NCBI GenBank assembly: GCA_002404345.1
Contig: DHJN01000065.1
Coordinates: forward strand, 8,891 to 57,650
Length of the DNA: 48,760 nucleotides
From: Actinobacteria bacterium UBA4719
GTDB lineage: Bacteria; Actinomycetota; Actinomycetes; Actinomycetales; Dermatophilaceae
Direction of reading: 5' to 3'
How positions within the stretch are numbered: position 1 is the stretch's first letter; every line of letters begins with the position of its first letter. This document shows positions 33,495 to 41,649 of the stretch, in pieces. The notes beneath the pieces are model-generated. The model had not been told where the DNA came from. It saw nothing but the letters and a program-made list of their open reading frames with translations, and did no database searches. Made by a program: the position numbers and the translations under genes.

Positions 33495-33775
33495 CGAGGT
33501 CCTCCGCTTGGGGTGAAGGTGATGGAGGTGAAGGCGATAGAGGTGAAGGTGATGGCATCGACGGGGCAGACCTCGACGCAGTGCCCGCAGCCGGTGCAAC
33601 GCTCGGCCAGCACGACCAACGTCGCCGGGCCCGACTCGCGAGCGACCGGGCGTATCGCGTGCTCGGGGCAGGTCAGCAGGCAGGCGCCGCAGCCTTGACA
33701 CCCCTGCACCTCGACCGCAGCACTGCCTGCAGCTACGCCGCGTGCAGTCACCGTCATTCGTGCAGTCACCGTCAT
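33491..33775 (-). CDS. 2[4Fe-4S] ferredoxin in the B12 operon
   Basis: A 94-residue protein with two complete clusters: CQGCGACLLTCP near 26 and CTGCGHCVEVCP near 60. It probably supplies electrons for a reductive step or for chelatase maturation; which partner it serves is not known. The first 12 residues are MTVTAR repeated twice from an 18-bp duplication that includes the ATG, so two start codons lie 18 bp apart (33775 and 33757). The C-terminus TFTSIAFTSITFTPSG is also repetitive. It overlaps both neighbours by 4 bp. Confidence 0.88.
   Translation of the reverse strand: MTVTARMTVTARGVAAGSAAVEVQGCQGCGACLLTCPEHAIRPVARESGPATLVVLAERCTGCGHCVEVCPVDAITFTSIAFTSITFTPSGGPR
33740..33775. repeat. 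18-bp duplication of the ferredoxin start region
   Basis: Two 18-bp units, nearly identical, each beginning with ATG in the minus-strand frame (ATGACGGTGACTGCACG). The outer ATG overlaps the stop of the cbiGH gene. Confidence 0.88.
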
Positions 33776-35484
33776 TGCAGCCACCGGTAGCCCCTTGGGG
33801 TGACCAAGCGGCCATCGACCACCCGGCTCTGCGAGCACCCGACGATGACCACGCTGTACATGTCCACGTCGTCCGGGTCCAGGTCCGCCAGCGTGGTCAG
33901 GGTGACGCTCTCATCGGGGCGGGAGGCGTTGCGCACCACGCCGACCGGCACGGACGGTGGCCGGTGCTCGGCCAGGATCGCCAAAGCTTTGGGCAGCTGG
34001 TCGGTACGGCGCCTGCTGCGGGGGTTGTACAGACAGGCGACCAGGTCACCCTCGGCCACTGCCCGCAGGCGTTGCTCGATCGCCGGCCAGGGGGTGTGCA
34101 GGTCGGACAGAGAGACGTACGCATGGTCGTTGCCGAGCGCAGCACCCAGTGAAGCGCTGGCGGCGAGTGCGGCCGTCACCCCGGGCACGCCGACGACGTC
34201 GATCCGCGGGGCTCCTGCCGCCAGCGCCTGCTCGAGAGCCTCGAACGTCGGACTGGCCATCGCGTAGACGCCCGCATCGCCGGAGCCGATGATCGCGACG
34301 GCACGGCCCGCCTGCGCCTGCTGTACGGCGCTCCGGGCACGCTCCTCCTCCGAGCCCAGCCCGGTCTCGAGCACGTGGGTGCCGGGGCGCAGCAGGTCGC
34401 GCACCTGTTCGACGTACTGGTCCAGGCCCACCACGACCGAGGCGCGACGCAGCTCGGCGACGGCGCGCGGCACCATCAGGTCGCGCGCCCCCGGTCCGAT
34501 GCCGACGACGGCCAGCCGACCGACTGGGGCACGTTGACCGACGGCGAGGGTGGCCACCGCGTTCTTGCGCTTGGTCACCACAAGCTCCGCCCCGGCTTGT
34601 CGCACGCTGGCCTCGGCGACGCTGGCGGTGCCGGTCTCGGCGCGGACGACCTCGCTGGGGGTGGGAACCTCATGGGTGGCCAGGGCAGCCGCGGGGAAGG
34701 TCCGGTAGGGGACAGCGAACCTGGCGGCCAGCGCCACGATGCCCGGTTCGTCGGCCTTGAGGTCGATGCTCACGACCTCGGCCACGCTGGCCTGGCTCAG
34801 ACCGTTCTCGCGCAACGTCTTTGCGACCAGCACGGCGATCGTGGCCGGGTCGGCGCCCCGGCTGGCTCCGACCCCCAGCACCAGGCTCGGCGGCCGAAGC
34901 ACCGCGTGCCCGGCCGGCAGCGCGATCTCGCGGTCGGTCACGTGCAACACCGCCACGGCGGCCGGGTGGTGCCCGACCTGGCCGGCGTGCAGGCCGAGAG
35001 GTGGCAGCGGCCAGGTCGCGTCGGCCAGCAGGTGCACCGGCTCGCCATCCAACAGCGCCCGGGCCACACCGGCCTGGTCGCCCTCGACCGGCCAGCCGAG
35101 CATGTCGAGGCCGGGCAGCACCACGGCGTCACTGGCGGTCGTGACGACCGGCGCTGCGCCGAGGACGTCGGCGACGAGCAGCGCGAGTGCGTTGGCGCCG
35201 CCCTGATGGCCACCGACCAGAGCGATGGCGTGGCGCCCCGCCTCGTCGACGCAGACGACCCCGGGGTCGCGGGCCTTGTCGTCGAGCATTCCGGCAACCA
35301 GCCGGACCGTCGCCCCCGTCGCCAGAAACGCCACGATTCCGTCGCACTCGCCCCAGGCCCGGAGCAGGGCGCCTGCCGCCGGGCCGTCGTACACGGCGAC
35401 CTGCTCGCCCCGGAGGCGCAGCGCCGTCGCCACCCGGGCGGCGGCACCTCGTCCAGCCGCTGTCACGGCTACAAGACCGATCAC
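33772..35484 (-). CDS. CbiG-CbiH fusion: cobalt-precorrin-5A hydrolase / precorrin-3B C17-methyltransferase
   Basis: A 570-residue two-domain protein. The N-terminal CbiG part (about 1-315) has LVGGHQGGANALALLVADVLG near 97 and ends with LVLGVGASRGADPATIAVLV, the CbiG C-terminal domain. The CbiH/CobJ part from about 325 begins RLAVVGIGPGARDLMVPRAV (SAM-binding GxGxG) and continues with AIIGSGDAGVYAMA and VVGVPGVTAALAASASLGAALGNDHAYVSLSDLHTPW. The fusion joins ring contraction and acetaldehyde release, two successive early steps, in one chain. GTG at 35484 overlaps the cobL stop (GTGA) and has GAGGAG 7 nt upstream. It overlaps the ferredoxin gene by 4 bp. Confidence 0.93.
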   Translation of the reverse strand: MIGLVAVTAAGRGAAARVATALRLRGEQVAVYDGPAAGALLRAWGECDGIVAFLATGATVRLVAGMLDDKARDPGVVCVDEAGRHAIALVGGHQGGANALALLVADVLGAAPVVTTASDAVVLPGLDMLGWPVEGDQAGVARALLDGEPVHLLADATWPLPPLGLHAGQVGHHPAAVAVLHVTDREIALPAGHAVLRPPSLVLGVGASRGADPATIAVLVAKTLRENGLSQASVAEVVSIDLKADEPGIVALAARFAVPYRTFPAAALATHEVPTPSEVVRAETGTASVAEASVRQAGAELVVTKRKNAVATLAVGQRAPVGRLAVVGIGPGARDLMVPRAVAELRRASVVVGLDQYVEQVRDLLRPGTHVLETGLGSEEERARSAVQQAQAGRAVAIIGSGDAGVYAMASPTFEALEQALAAGAPRIDVVGVPGVTAALAASASLGAALGNDHAYVSLSDLHTPWPAIEQRLRAVAEGDLVACLYNPRSRRRTDQLPKALAILAEHRPPSVPVGVVRNASRPDESVTLTTLADLDPDDVDMYSVVIVGCSQSRVVDGRLVTPRGYRWLQ

Positions 35485-36821
35485 GGTCGTTCTCCTCTCA
35501 CCAGGGTCACGGGATTGATGGCGGCCAGCCGGTGGCTGCCGTCCGGAAGGGCGCTCAGGCGGGATGCCTGTAGCTGCACGCCGTTGACGTCGAACCCGTT
35601 GTCGCGCAACAGCTGCATCACCGGGCCGACGCGTTCGACCGCGGCCAGCGCCACCACGACGCGACGAGGTGAGGGCAGGGTGACCACGCCCCTGACCGCC
35701 TCGAGTCCTCCGCCACCGACGAACACCGCATCGGGGGGACGCAGCCCCTGCAACGCGTCCGGCGCGGCACCGACGACGACCTCGACCCGGATACCGTGCG
35801 CAATGCTGTTGCGGCGCAGTCGGTTGCACTGCTCGGCGTCGCGCTCCACCGCGATGACATCGGCGCCGAAACGGGCGCACTCGATGGCCACCGAGCCGCT
35901 GCCGGCGCCGACGTCCCACAGCGTCCTGCCCACCCGGGGAGCAAGGTGCGCTAGTGCCACGGCACGAACCTCGGACTTGGTGACCATGGACTCGCGGTGC
36001 TCGAAGGCGTTCTCTGGCAGAGCCCAGCCGTCCGGCACCGGGTCGTGACCGGTACGCCAGCGTTTCTGGTCTGCGGCCGGGTCTAGCCCCGGGTCTAGCC
36101 CCGGGTCTAGCCCCGGGTCGATGGTCAGGACGACGTTCGGCTCGGCATACGGCGGCATGCACTCATCGCCATACCGCACCCGCTCGTCGGGCTCACCGAG
36201 CCGCTCGGCCACCCACACGTCGCGGCCGGCAGCACGCAGCGCCTCGACGAAGTCTTCCGCCGGTGCGTCTGGTCCGGTGAGCACTGCCACCTTCGCCAGA
36301 GCGCGGGCAGCAGCGAGAGCCGGGCCGGCCGCGCGACCGTGGGCCGAGACGACGGTCGCGTCCTCCCATGCGTGGCCGATGCGACCGAACGCCTCCGCCA
36401 CCGACGACGCGCCGGGCCACGAGCGCACGCTGACACCCGCGCTGCGAAGGCTACGTACGACCCCGAAGAACCCCGGGTCACCGCTGGCCAGGACGACGCA
36501 GGCCTCGCCACGACCGGCGGCCTGCACGACGCGCTGCACCGCGTCGGCCCAGCGCACGGCGCCCGCTCCGACCTCGACGCGCTCGCCGTCGCCCACGCCG
36601 TGGACCGCCGCCAGGTGGCGCCGGCCACCGACGACCAGCACCGCTGAGCGCACAGCCGCGCGCGCGGCGGCGCTCAGCGGGCGGCCGTCATAACCGACGA
36701 CGACAACAGTCATCGGCTGGGCCATGCTCACGGGCTGGGTCACGCTCACGGGCTGGGCCACGCTCACGGGCTGGGTCGCGCTCACGGGCTGGGCCATCCT
36801 CACGGGCTGGGTCGCGCTCAC
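35481..36821 (-). CDS. cobL: Precorrin-6Y C5,15-methyltransferase (CbiE-CbiT fusion)
   Basis: A 446-residue bifunctional enzyme. The CbiE part begins near 37 with TVVVVGYDGRPLSAAA and has VLASGDPGFFGVVRSL. The CbiT part begins near 275 with AFEHRESMVTKSEVRAVALAHL and LWDVGAGSGSVAIECAR (SAM-binding), methylating C15 and removing the C12 acetate. Two tandem repeats decorate it: six 18-bp units encoding an N-terminal (VSxTQP/VSxAQP) extension, and a DPGLDPGLDPGL linker from 12-bp units. GTG at 36821 overlaps the cbiD stop (GTGA). ATG at 36713, directly after the repeats, is where the conserved domain starts and may be the ancestral start. Confidence 0.93.
   Translation of the reverse strand: MSATQPVRMAQPVSATQPVSVAQPVSVTQPVSMAQPMTVVVVGYDGRPLSAAARAAVRSAVLVVGGRRHLAAVHGVGDGERVEVGAGAVRWADAVQRVVQAAGRGEACVVLASGDPGFFGVVRSLRSAGVSVRSWPGASSVAEAFGRIGHAWEDATVVSAHGRAAGPALAAARALAKVAVLTGPDAPAEDFVEALRAAGRDVWVAERLGEPDERVRYGDECMPPYAEPNVVLTIDPGLDPGLDPGLDPAADQKRWRTGHDPVPDGWALPENAFEHRESMVTKSEVRAVALAHLAPRVGRTLWDVGAGSGSVAIECARFGADVIAVERDAEQCNRLRRNSIAHGIRVEVVVGAAPDALQGLRPPDAVFVGGGGLEAVRGVVTLPSPRRVVVALAAVERVGPVMQLLRDNGFDVNGVQLQASRLSALPDGSHRLAAINPVTLVRGERP
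36079..36120. repeat. 12-bp tandem repeat in the CobL interdomain linker
   Basis: Three units GGGTCTAGCCCC (36079, 36091, 36103) plus a partial one encode LDPG repeats between the CbiE and CbiT domains. Each unit contains the rare tetranucleotide CTAG. Confidence 0.92.
36714..36821. repeat. Six 18-bp units at the cbiD/cobL junction, each carrying a GTG
   Basis: In the minus-strand frame each unit reads GTGAGC-N6-CAGCCC or a close variant, six in a row from 36821 to 36714, followed at once by ATGACT. The first GTG overlaps the cbiD TGA. Confidence 0.95.
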
Positions 36822-38023
36822 GCCGCCCACCCGCTGCGGGTCGCCGCGACGCATCGCTGCCCGGCGAAGTCGACCATGGCCACGTCCACCGCGACCTGGC
36901 CGGCGGTGAACCGTTCGAGCACCTCCTGGACGCGACGACACAGCTCGTCCCCAGCTTCGGCCAGTACTCCGGCCTGTTCCCACAGCTCGTAGGCGTGCCG
37001 TCCGGTGTTCGCGGCGTCGACCGCGGCAGCCAGCGCCTGCACGTCGGGCAGGTGAGCGGCGCCGACCCGGGTCACGTCACCGAGCTGGCCGATGTCGACC
37101 CGGCTGCGGGTGTAGTGGGTCATCAGCACGCCGGAGGCCAGCTTGGTGAGCTTGCCGGCCATGCCGACGAAGACGCAGTGCCCGACGCCGACCTCGACGG
37201 CGGTGCGCAGCGCGTGACCGGTGAAGTCACCGACCTCGACGAAGCAGACCTCGGGCAGGTCGGGCAGCAGCCCCGTAGCGGCCTTCTCGGTGCGTGCGCC
37301 AGTGCACAGTACGACGGTGTCCTCCCCTTGCGCACCCATGACGCGCACGGCCTGCTCGACACTGGCTCGCCAGCTCGCCGTCGAGAACGGCCGCACGATC
37401 CCGGTGGTGCCCAGGATGGAGATGCCGCCGACGATCCCGAGCCGGGCGTTGGTCGTACGGCGAGCCATCCGCTCGCCTTCGGGGACGCTGATGACCACCA
37501 CGACTCCGGTCTGCGTCGGGTCGATGACCTCGCTGACCGCAGCCGTGATCATCGCCCGCGGCACGGAGTTGATCGCCGGCCCTCCGACGTCCAGACCCAG
37601 GCCGGCCTTGGTCACGGTGCCGACGCCCGCGCCGCCCCTCAGGTCGAAACCGGGCTCGGGCGCCCACCCGACTGTCGCCGTGAGGTGGGCCTTGTCGGTG
37701 ACGTCGGGGTCGTCGCCGGCGTCCTTGACCACGACAGCCTCGGCGCGGCCGTCGGCCAGCAGCTCGCAGCCCTCGACGGCGAAGGACACGCGATTGCCGC
37801 TGGGCAGGGCGACATCGACATCGCGCACCGGCTCGCCGGTGACCAGGCACAGTGCCGCGGCGCGCGCTGCCGCGCTGGCGCAGGTGCCCGTCGTCCACCC
37901 GGTCCGCAAGGCTTTGGTGCGCACCTTGGCCGTGCGCGGCAGGTCCGGCTCGGCGAGGTCGGGGGCGTCGTAGGTGCCTCCCTGGCGAGGTCCGGTCGGG
38001 GGATCCGGCGGCCGCTCGCTCAC
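36818..38023 (-). CDS. cbiD: Cobalt-precorrin-5B C1-methyltransferase
   Basis: A 401-residue enzyme of the cobalt-early B12 route. LRTGWTTGTCASAAARAAAL near 39 is the family signature. GGAGVGTVTKAGLGLDVGGPAINSVPR near 128 and GIVGGISILGTTGIVRPFS near 198 are also conserved, as is VEVGDFTGHAL near 265. It is the marker gene of the oxygen-independent pathway. Start is GTG at 38023, overlapping the cobM stop, and the stop overlaps the first GTG of cobL. Confidence 0.95.
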   Translation of the reverse strand: MSERPPDPPTGPRQGGTYDAPDLAEPDLPRTAKVRTKALRTGWTTGTCASAAARAAALCLVTGEPVRDVDVALPSGNRVSFAVEGCELLADGRAEAVVVKDAGDDPDVTDKAHLTATVGWAPEPGFDLRGGAGVGTVTKAGLGLDVGGPAINSVPRAMITAAVSEVIDPTQTGVVVVISVPEGERMARRTTNARLGIVGGISILGTTGIVRPFSTASWRASVEQAVRVMGAQGEDTVVLCTGARTEKAATGLLPDLPEVCFVEVGDFTGHALRTAVEVGVGHCVFVGMAGKLTKLASGVLMTHYTRSRVDIGQLGDVTRVGAAHLPDVQALAAAVDAANTGRHAYELWEQAGVLAEAGDELCRRVQEVLERFTAGQVAVDVAMVDFAGQRCVAATRSGWAA

Positions 38024-38916
38024 CGCGGCGAACCGTTCAGCTCTGGCGCACTGTTCAGCTCAGTCCCATTCTTGATCTCCGGGGACCCCTGTATTCCCGA
38101 TGCACTCCTGAGCACCCGGCGTGCGCCCCGCTCGGCCCGGCGGTGCCCGTGGAAGTGCCCGGGGTGATACAGGTGCGATCGCTTGCCCTCACCGGCAAGA
38201 GCCGGGCCGACCAGCACCAGCGTGTGCTTCCACAGCTTGTGCTCTTTGCAGGTTGCCTCCAGGTCGGCGAGGCGGCAGCGCACCACCAGCTCGTCGGGCC
38301 ACGTGACGGCATACGCGACGACGCACGGGGTGTCCTCGTCGTAACCACCGGCGAGCAGCTCCTGGGTCAGCTGCCCGGAGCGCGCTGCGGACAGGAACAG
38401 CGCCATGGTGGTGCCGTGACGGGCGAACTCGCGCACGCTCTCGCCATCCGGCATCGGTGTCTTGCCACCCTCGAGCCGGGTCAGCACGACGGACTGCGCC
38501 ACCTCGGGAACGGTCAGCTCGCGTTCGATCAAAGCCGCGACGGCGCTGAACGCCGAGACCCCGGGGATGGTCTCGTACGCCAGCCCCAGCTCGTCGCACA
38601 GCTCGCGCTGCTCCTGGACGGCGCCCCAGAGCGCGGGGTCGCCGGAGTGGATGCGCGCGACCACCAGGCCCTCGCGAGCAGCCCGCTCGTAGAGCGGACG
38701 GACCCCTTCCAGCGGCAGCAGTGCGGAGTCGACCACCTCGGCGTCGGACCGGGCGTGCTGGAGCACGTCCTCGTGGACCAGGCTGGCCGCCCAGACGACG
38801 ATGTCCGCGGCCTCGATCGCGCGGACCGCGCGCAGGGTGAGCAGGTCGGCGGCGCCGGGGCCGGCGCCGACGAACCAGACCTTGGCGTGCTCGTGTGCTT
38901 GCTGCTGCGTGCTCAC
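38020..38916 (-). CDS. cobM: Precorrin-4 C11-methyltransferase
   Basis: A 298-residue SAM-dependent methyltransferase (CbiF/CobM). VWFVGAGPGAADLLTLRAVRAIEAADIVVWA at the start and RIHSGDPALWGAVQEQ and ETIPGVSAFSAVAAL are family motifs. About 45 C-terminal residues after HPGHFHGHRR are extra, of low complexity and ending in a two-fold ELN repeat, and not expected in the fold. Start is GTG at 38916, overlapping the cobI stop. Confidence 0.94.
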   Translation of the reverse strand: MSTQQQAHEHAKVWFVGAGPGAADLLTLRAVRAIEAADIVVWAASLVHEDVLQHARSDAEVVDSALLPLEGVRPLYERAAREGLVVARIHSGDPALWGAVQEQRELCDELGLAYETIPGVSAFSAVAALIERELTVPEVAQSVVLTRLEGGKTPMPDGESVREFARHGTTMALFLSAARSGQLTQELLAGGYDEDTPCVVAYAVTWPDELVVRCRLADLEATCKEHKLWKHTLVLVGPALAGEGKRSHLYHPGHFHGHRRAERGARRVLRSASGIQGSPEIKNGTELNSAPELNGSPR

Positions 38917-39644
38917 AGCCGGCCTCCTCGGGTGCGGGCCCCGGGCGGGGCCAGGACTGTGGACAGGTAAGGCAGTTCGGCGTCGACGGCGGAGGCGGGC
39001 AGCACGCTCTGCTCGGGCAGACCCAGTGCGGACCCGATGACTGCCGCGTCGAGCCGCTGTTCGTTGCGCAGCACCTCGACCACCCGGGGGAGGTGCCGAC
39101 CACCCTTGTACGCGACGACCGTGTCGCTGCGCCGCAAGGCTTCGCGGTAACCCTGCAAGCCAGCTGTGATCGGGTACAGGGTCAACGTCTCCTCGCCCTC
39201 CACCAGCGGCACCCCGGACTCGGCCGCGAGGTGCTGCATCGCGGTGATACCGGGAACCGTGGTGACCTCGACGTCGGGCACGAGGCGGCCGACCGTGGCG
39301 GCGAGGTAGGAGAACGTGGAGTACACGTTCGGGTCGCCGATGGTGGCGAACGCCACCGTGGTGGCCAGACCGGCGAACGCCTCGGCGACCACCTGCCCCG
39401 CGGCGTCCCAGGCGGCCTCGCGCCGGGCGCGGTCCTCACGTTCGTTGAGGGCGAACGTCAGGCGTCGAAGCCGGTCGTGGTCGACGTGGGCCCGTACCGT
39501 CGCCTCGGCGCGACCGACCGCGTTGAGATCCATCGTGGGGAGCAGGACGAGGTCGGCGGACTGCAGCACCCTGATCGCCTTGACCGTGATGAGGTCGGGA
39601 TCACCGGGACCGACGCCGACCCCCACCAGCCGGTGCGTGCTCAT
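38913..39644 (-). CDS. cobI: Precorrin-2 C20-methyltransferase
   Basis: A 243-residue SAM-dependent methyltransferase that adds the C20 methyl to (cobalt-)precorrin-2. LVGVGVGPGDPDLITVKAIRVLQSADLVLLP is the N-terminal family motif. FATIGDPNVYSTFSYL near 99 and VTTVPGITAMQHLAAESGVPL near 127 follow. The ATG overlaps the cobB stop (ATGA). The cbiL name is equivalent for the cobalt-early route. Confidence 0.95.
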   Translation of the reverse strand: MSTHRLVGVGVGPGDPDLITVKAIRVLQSADLVLLPTMDLNAVGRAEATVRAHVDHDRLRRLTFALNEREDRARREAAWDAAGQVVAEAFAGLATTVAFATIGDPNVYSTFSYLAATVGRLVPDVEVTTVPGITAMQHLAAESGVPLVEGEETLTLYPITAGLQGYREALRRSDTVVAYKGGRHLPRVVEVLRNEQRLDAAVIGSALGLPEQSVLPASAVDAELPYLSTVLAPPGARTRGGRL

Positions 39645-41038
39645 TGGTGGACCATCCCCTGATGACTAGCGCTCGCAGTGGCGTGTCGGGCCAGCCGCTG
39701 CGCGATGGCCGGGTGACCGGCCCAGTGCACATGCAGGTACGACGCGTGGACGCCGTCGCGCACGAACCCCTCGGGGGGCTGCGGCCTCCCGTCGACCGTC
39801 CAGCCCCACGCCGGGTCGCCGGCCCGCGGGTCCAGGCTCGTGCGGTGGAACTCGTGACCGGTGACCCGTTCGCCGACCTCGGCCATGACGGAGCGGGTGA
39901 GCGCGACTGCGGTCCGGTATCCCAGCGTCAGCTGTGGAGTCATCCGGGCCGATGCGGGCAGCACGCCACACATCGGGTGGCCGTCGAGCTCCTGGGCCAG
40001 GTAGAGCAGCCCGGCGCACTCGGCCAGCACGGTGCCGCCGCCCAGGGCCAGAGCGGCGACGTCCTTGCGCAGCGAGGCGTTTTCGGACAGTGCCGCTGCG
40101 TGGACCTCGGGGAAACCGCCGCCGATCACCAGCGCCGACGTGCCCGGTGGGAGAGCCTCGTCATGCAGCGGGTCGACCGTGGCGACGTCGCAGCCGGCGG
40201 CATCGAGCAGCTCGGCGGTCTCGGTGTAGGAGAACGTGAACGCGGCACCGCCGGCCAGCGCCACCACCGGGCGCGGGGCGTCGAGTGGCAAAGCCTGCAC
40301 CTGCCCGGTCGGCGTCCAGGCCGGCCCGGACAGCGAGGGCGCGCCGTGCGCCAACCTCAGGACGGCTTCGATGTCCACCGATCCGGCGACCAGCGCGGTC
40401 AGCCGGTCGACCACCTCCACGGCGGCGTGGTCGCGCTCGGCGGCCGGCACCAGCCCGAGGTGCCGGCTCGGCACGGTGACGGCGTCGTCCCGGCGCACCA
40501 CGCCGAGCACCGGAACCCCGGTCGAGCCCAGCGCCGACCGGACCTCCGCCTCGTGGCGGTCCGAGCCAACCTTGTTGAGCACGACACCCGCGAGACGGAC
40601 CCGGTCGTCATACGTCGAGAACCCGTGTACCAGCGCGGCCAGGCTGCGGCCGGAGGCCGAGGCGTCGACCACGAGCAGCACCGGCGCGCGCAGCAGGGCG
40701 GCGACGTGCGCGGTGGAGGCGAAGCCGTCCTGGCCCACCGCGCCGTCAAACAGGCCCATGACGCCCTCGACGACCGCGACGTCGGCTGGCGCAGGGGTCA
40801 GCGCGCCGTGCAGGAACAGCGGTACGACGCGGTGCTCACCCTGCAGGTAGGGGTCGAGGTTGCGGCCCGGGCGACCGGTTGCCAGTGCGTGGTAGCCAGG
40901 GTCGATGTAGTCGGGCCCCACCTTGTGACCGCTGACGACCAGTCCCCGGGCACGCAGCGCGCCCATCAGGCCGGTGGCGATGCTCGTCTTGCCATGGCCG
41001 GACGCCGGCGCGGCGACGACGACACGCGCGATGTTCAC
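39641..41038 (-). CDS. cobB: Cobyrinic acid a,c-diamide synthase
   Basis: A 465-residue ATP- and glutamine-dependent amidase (CobB/CbiA). VVVAAPASGHGKTSIATGLMGALRARG is the P-loop, and HKVGPDYIDPGYHALATGRPGRNLDPYL and VVEGVMGLFDGA are conserved. The C-terminal glutaminase half has VIGGGFPEVHAAALSEN and LAECAGLLYLAQEL with the catalytic cysteine. Two GTG codons lie next to each other at 41041 and 41038; the second forms the GTGA overlap with the cobO stop. It acts late in corrin ring synthesis, after ring contraction. Confidence 0.95.
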   Translation of the reverse strand: MNIARVVVAAPASGHGKTSIATGLMGALRARGLVVSGHKVGPDYIDPGYHALATGRPGRNLDPYLQGEHRVVPLFLHGALTPAPADVAVVEGVMGLFDGAVGQDGFASTAHVAALLRAPVLLVVDASASGRSLAALVHGFSTYDDRVRLAGVVLNKVGSDRHEAEVRSALGSTGVPVLGVVRRDDAVTVPSRHLGLVPAAERDHAAVEVVDRLTALVAGSVDIEAVLRLAHGAPSLSGPAWTPTGQVQALPLDAPRPVVALAGGAAFTFSYTETAELLDAAGCDVATVDPLHDEALPPGTSALVIGGGFPEVHAAALSENASLRKDVAALALGGGTVLAECAGLLYLAQELDGHPMCGVLPASARMTPQLTLGYRTAVALTRSVMAEVGERVTGHEFHRTSLDPRAGDPAWGWTVDGRPQPPEGFVRDGVHASYLHVHWAGHPAIAQRLARHATASASHQGMVHQ

Positions 41039-41649
41039 CACTCGATCCCTCGCTGGCCCTTCTGCCCGGCGTCCATGGGGTGCTTGACCTTGGTCATCTC
41101 GGTAACCAGGTCCGCGGCCTCGACCAGCCGCGGGTCGGCGTCGCGGCCGGTGATGACGACATGCTGGTGTCCCGGACGCTCACGCAGGGTGGTGACCACC
41201 TCGTCGACGTCCACCCACCCCCACTTCATCGGGTACGTGAACTCGTCGAGCACATAGAGACCGTGGCGCTCGGCCGCCAGGCGGCGCTGGATCTCGCGCC
41301 AGCCCTCGAGGGCGTCGGCGGCGTGGTCCTCCTCGGTGCCCCCCTTGCGGGCCCACGACCAGCCCTCGCCCATCTTGTGCCACTCGACCGGGCCACCCTC
41401 GCCGGTCTGCTCGTGCAGATGGCCGAGCGCGCGGAAGGCGGTCTCCTCGCCGACCTTCCACTTGGCGCTCTTGACGAACTGGAAGACGCCGATGTCCCAC
41501 CCCTGCGTCCAGCCCCGCAGCGCCAGCCCGAAGGCCGCCGTGGACTTGCCCTTCATGGTGCCGGTGTGGACCACCAGCAGCGGTCGGTTGCGGCGCTGGC
41601 GTGTGGTCATGCCATCGTCAGGGACGTGCTCGGGCTGGCCCTGGGGCAT
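41035..41649 (-). CDS. cobO: Cob(I)yrinic acid a,c-diamide adenosyltransferase
   Basis: A 204-residue CobO/CobA/BtuR-type enzyme that attaches the 5'-deoxyadenosyl group to cobalt. LLVVHTGTMKGKSTAAFGLALRGWTQGW near 24 is the unusual P-loop. VFQFVKSAKWKVGEE, GEGWSWARKG and LYVLDEFTYPMKWGWVDVDEV are family hallmarks. Its start overlaps the stop of the chelatase gene by one base (TGATG). Confidence 0.96.
   Translation of the reverse strand: MPQGQPEHVPDDGMTTRQRRNRPLLVVHTGTMKGKSTAAFGLALRGWTQGWDIGVFQFVKSAKWKVGEETAFRALGHLHEQTGEGGPVEWHKMGEGWSWARKGGTEEDHAADALEGWREIQRRLAAERHGLYVLDEFTYPMKWGWVDVDEVVTTLRERPGHQHVVITGRDADPRLVEAADLVTEMTKVKHPMDAGQKGQRGIEW

Noticed and set aside
33495..33815. N-terminal extension of the NiCoT frame
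   Set aside because: It lies over the ferredoxin gene, whose cysteine motifs are clear; a GTG with a good ribosome site at 33494 fits the overlap pattern of the operon.
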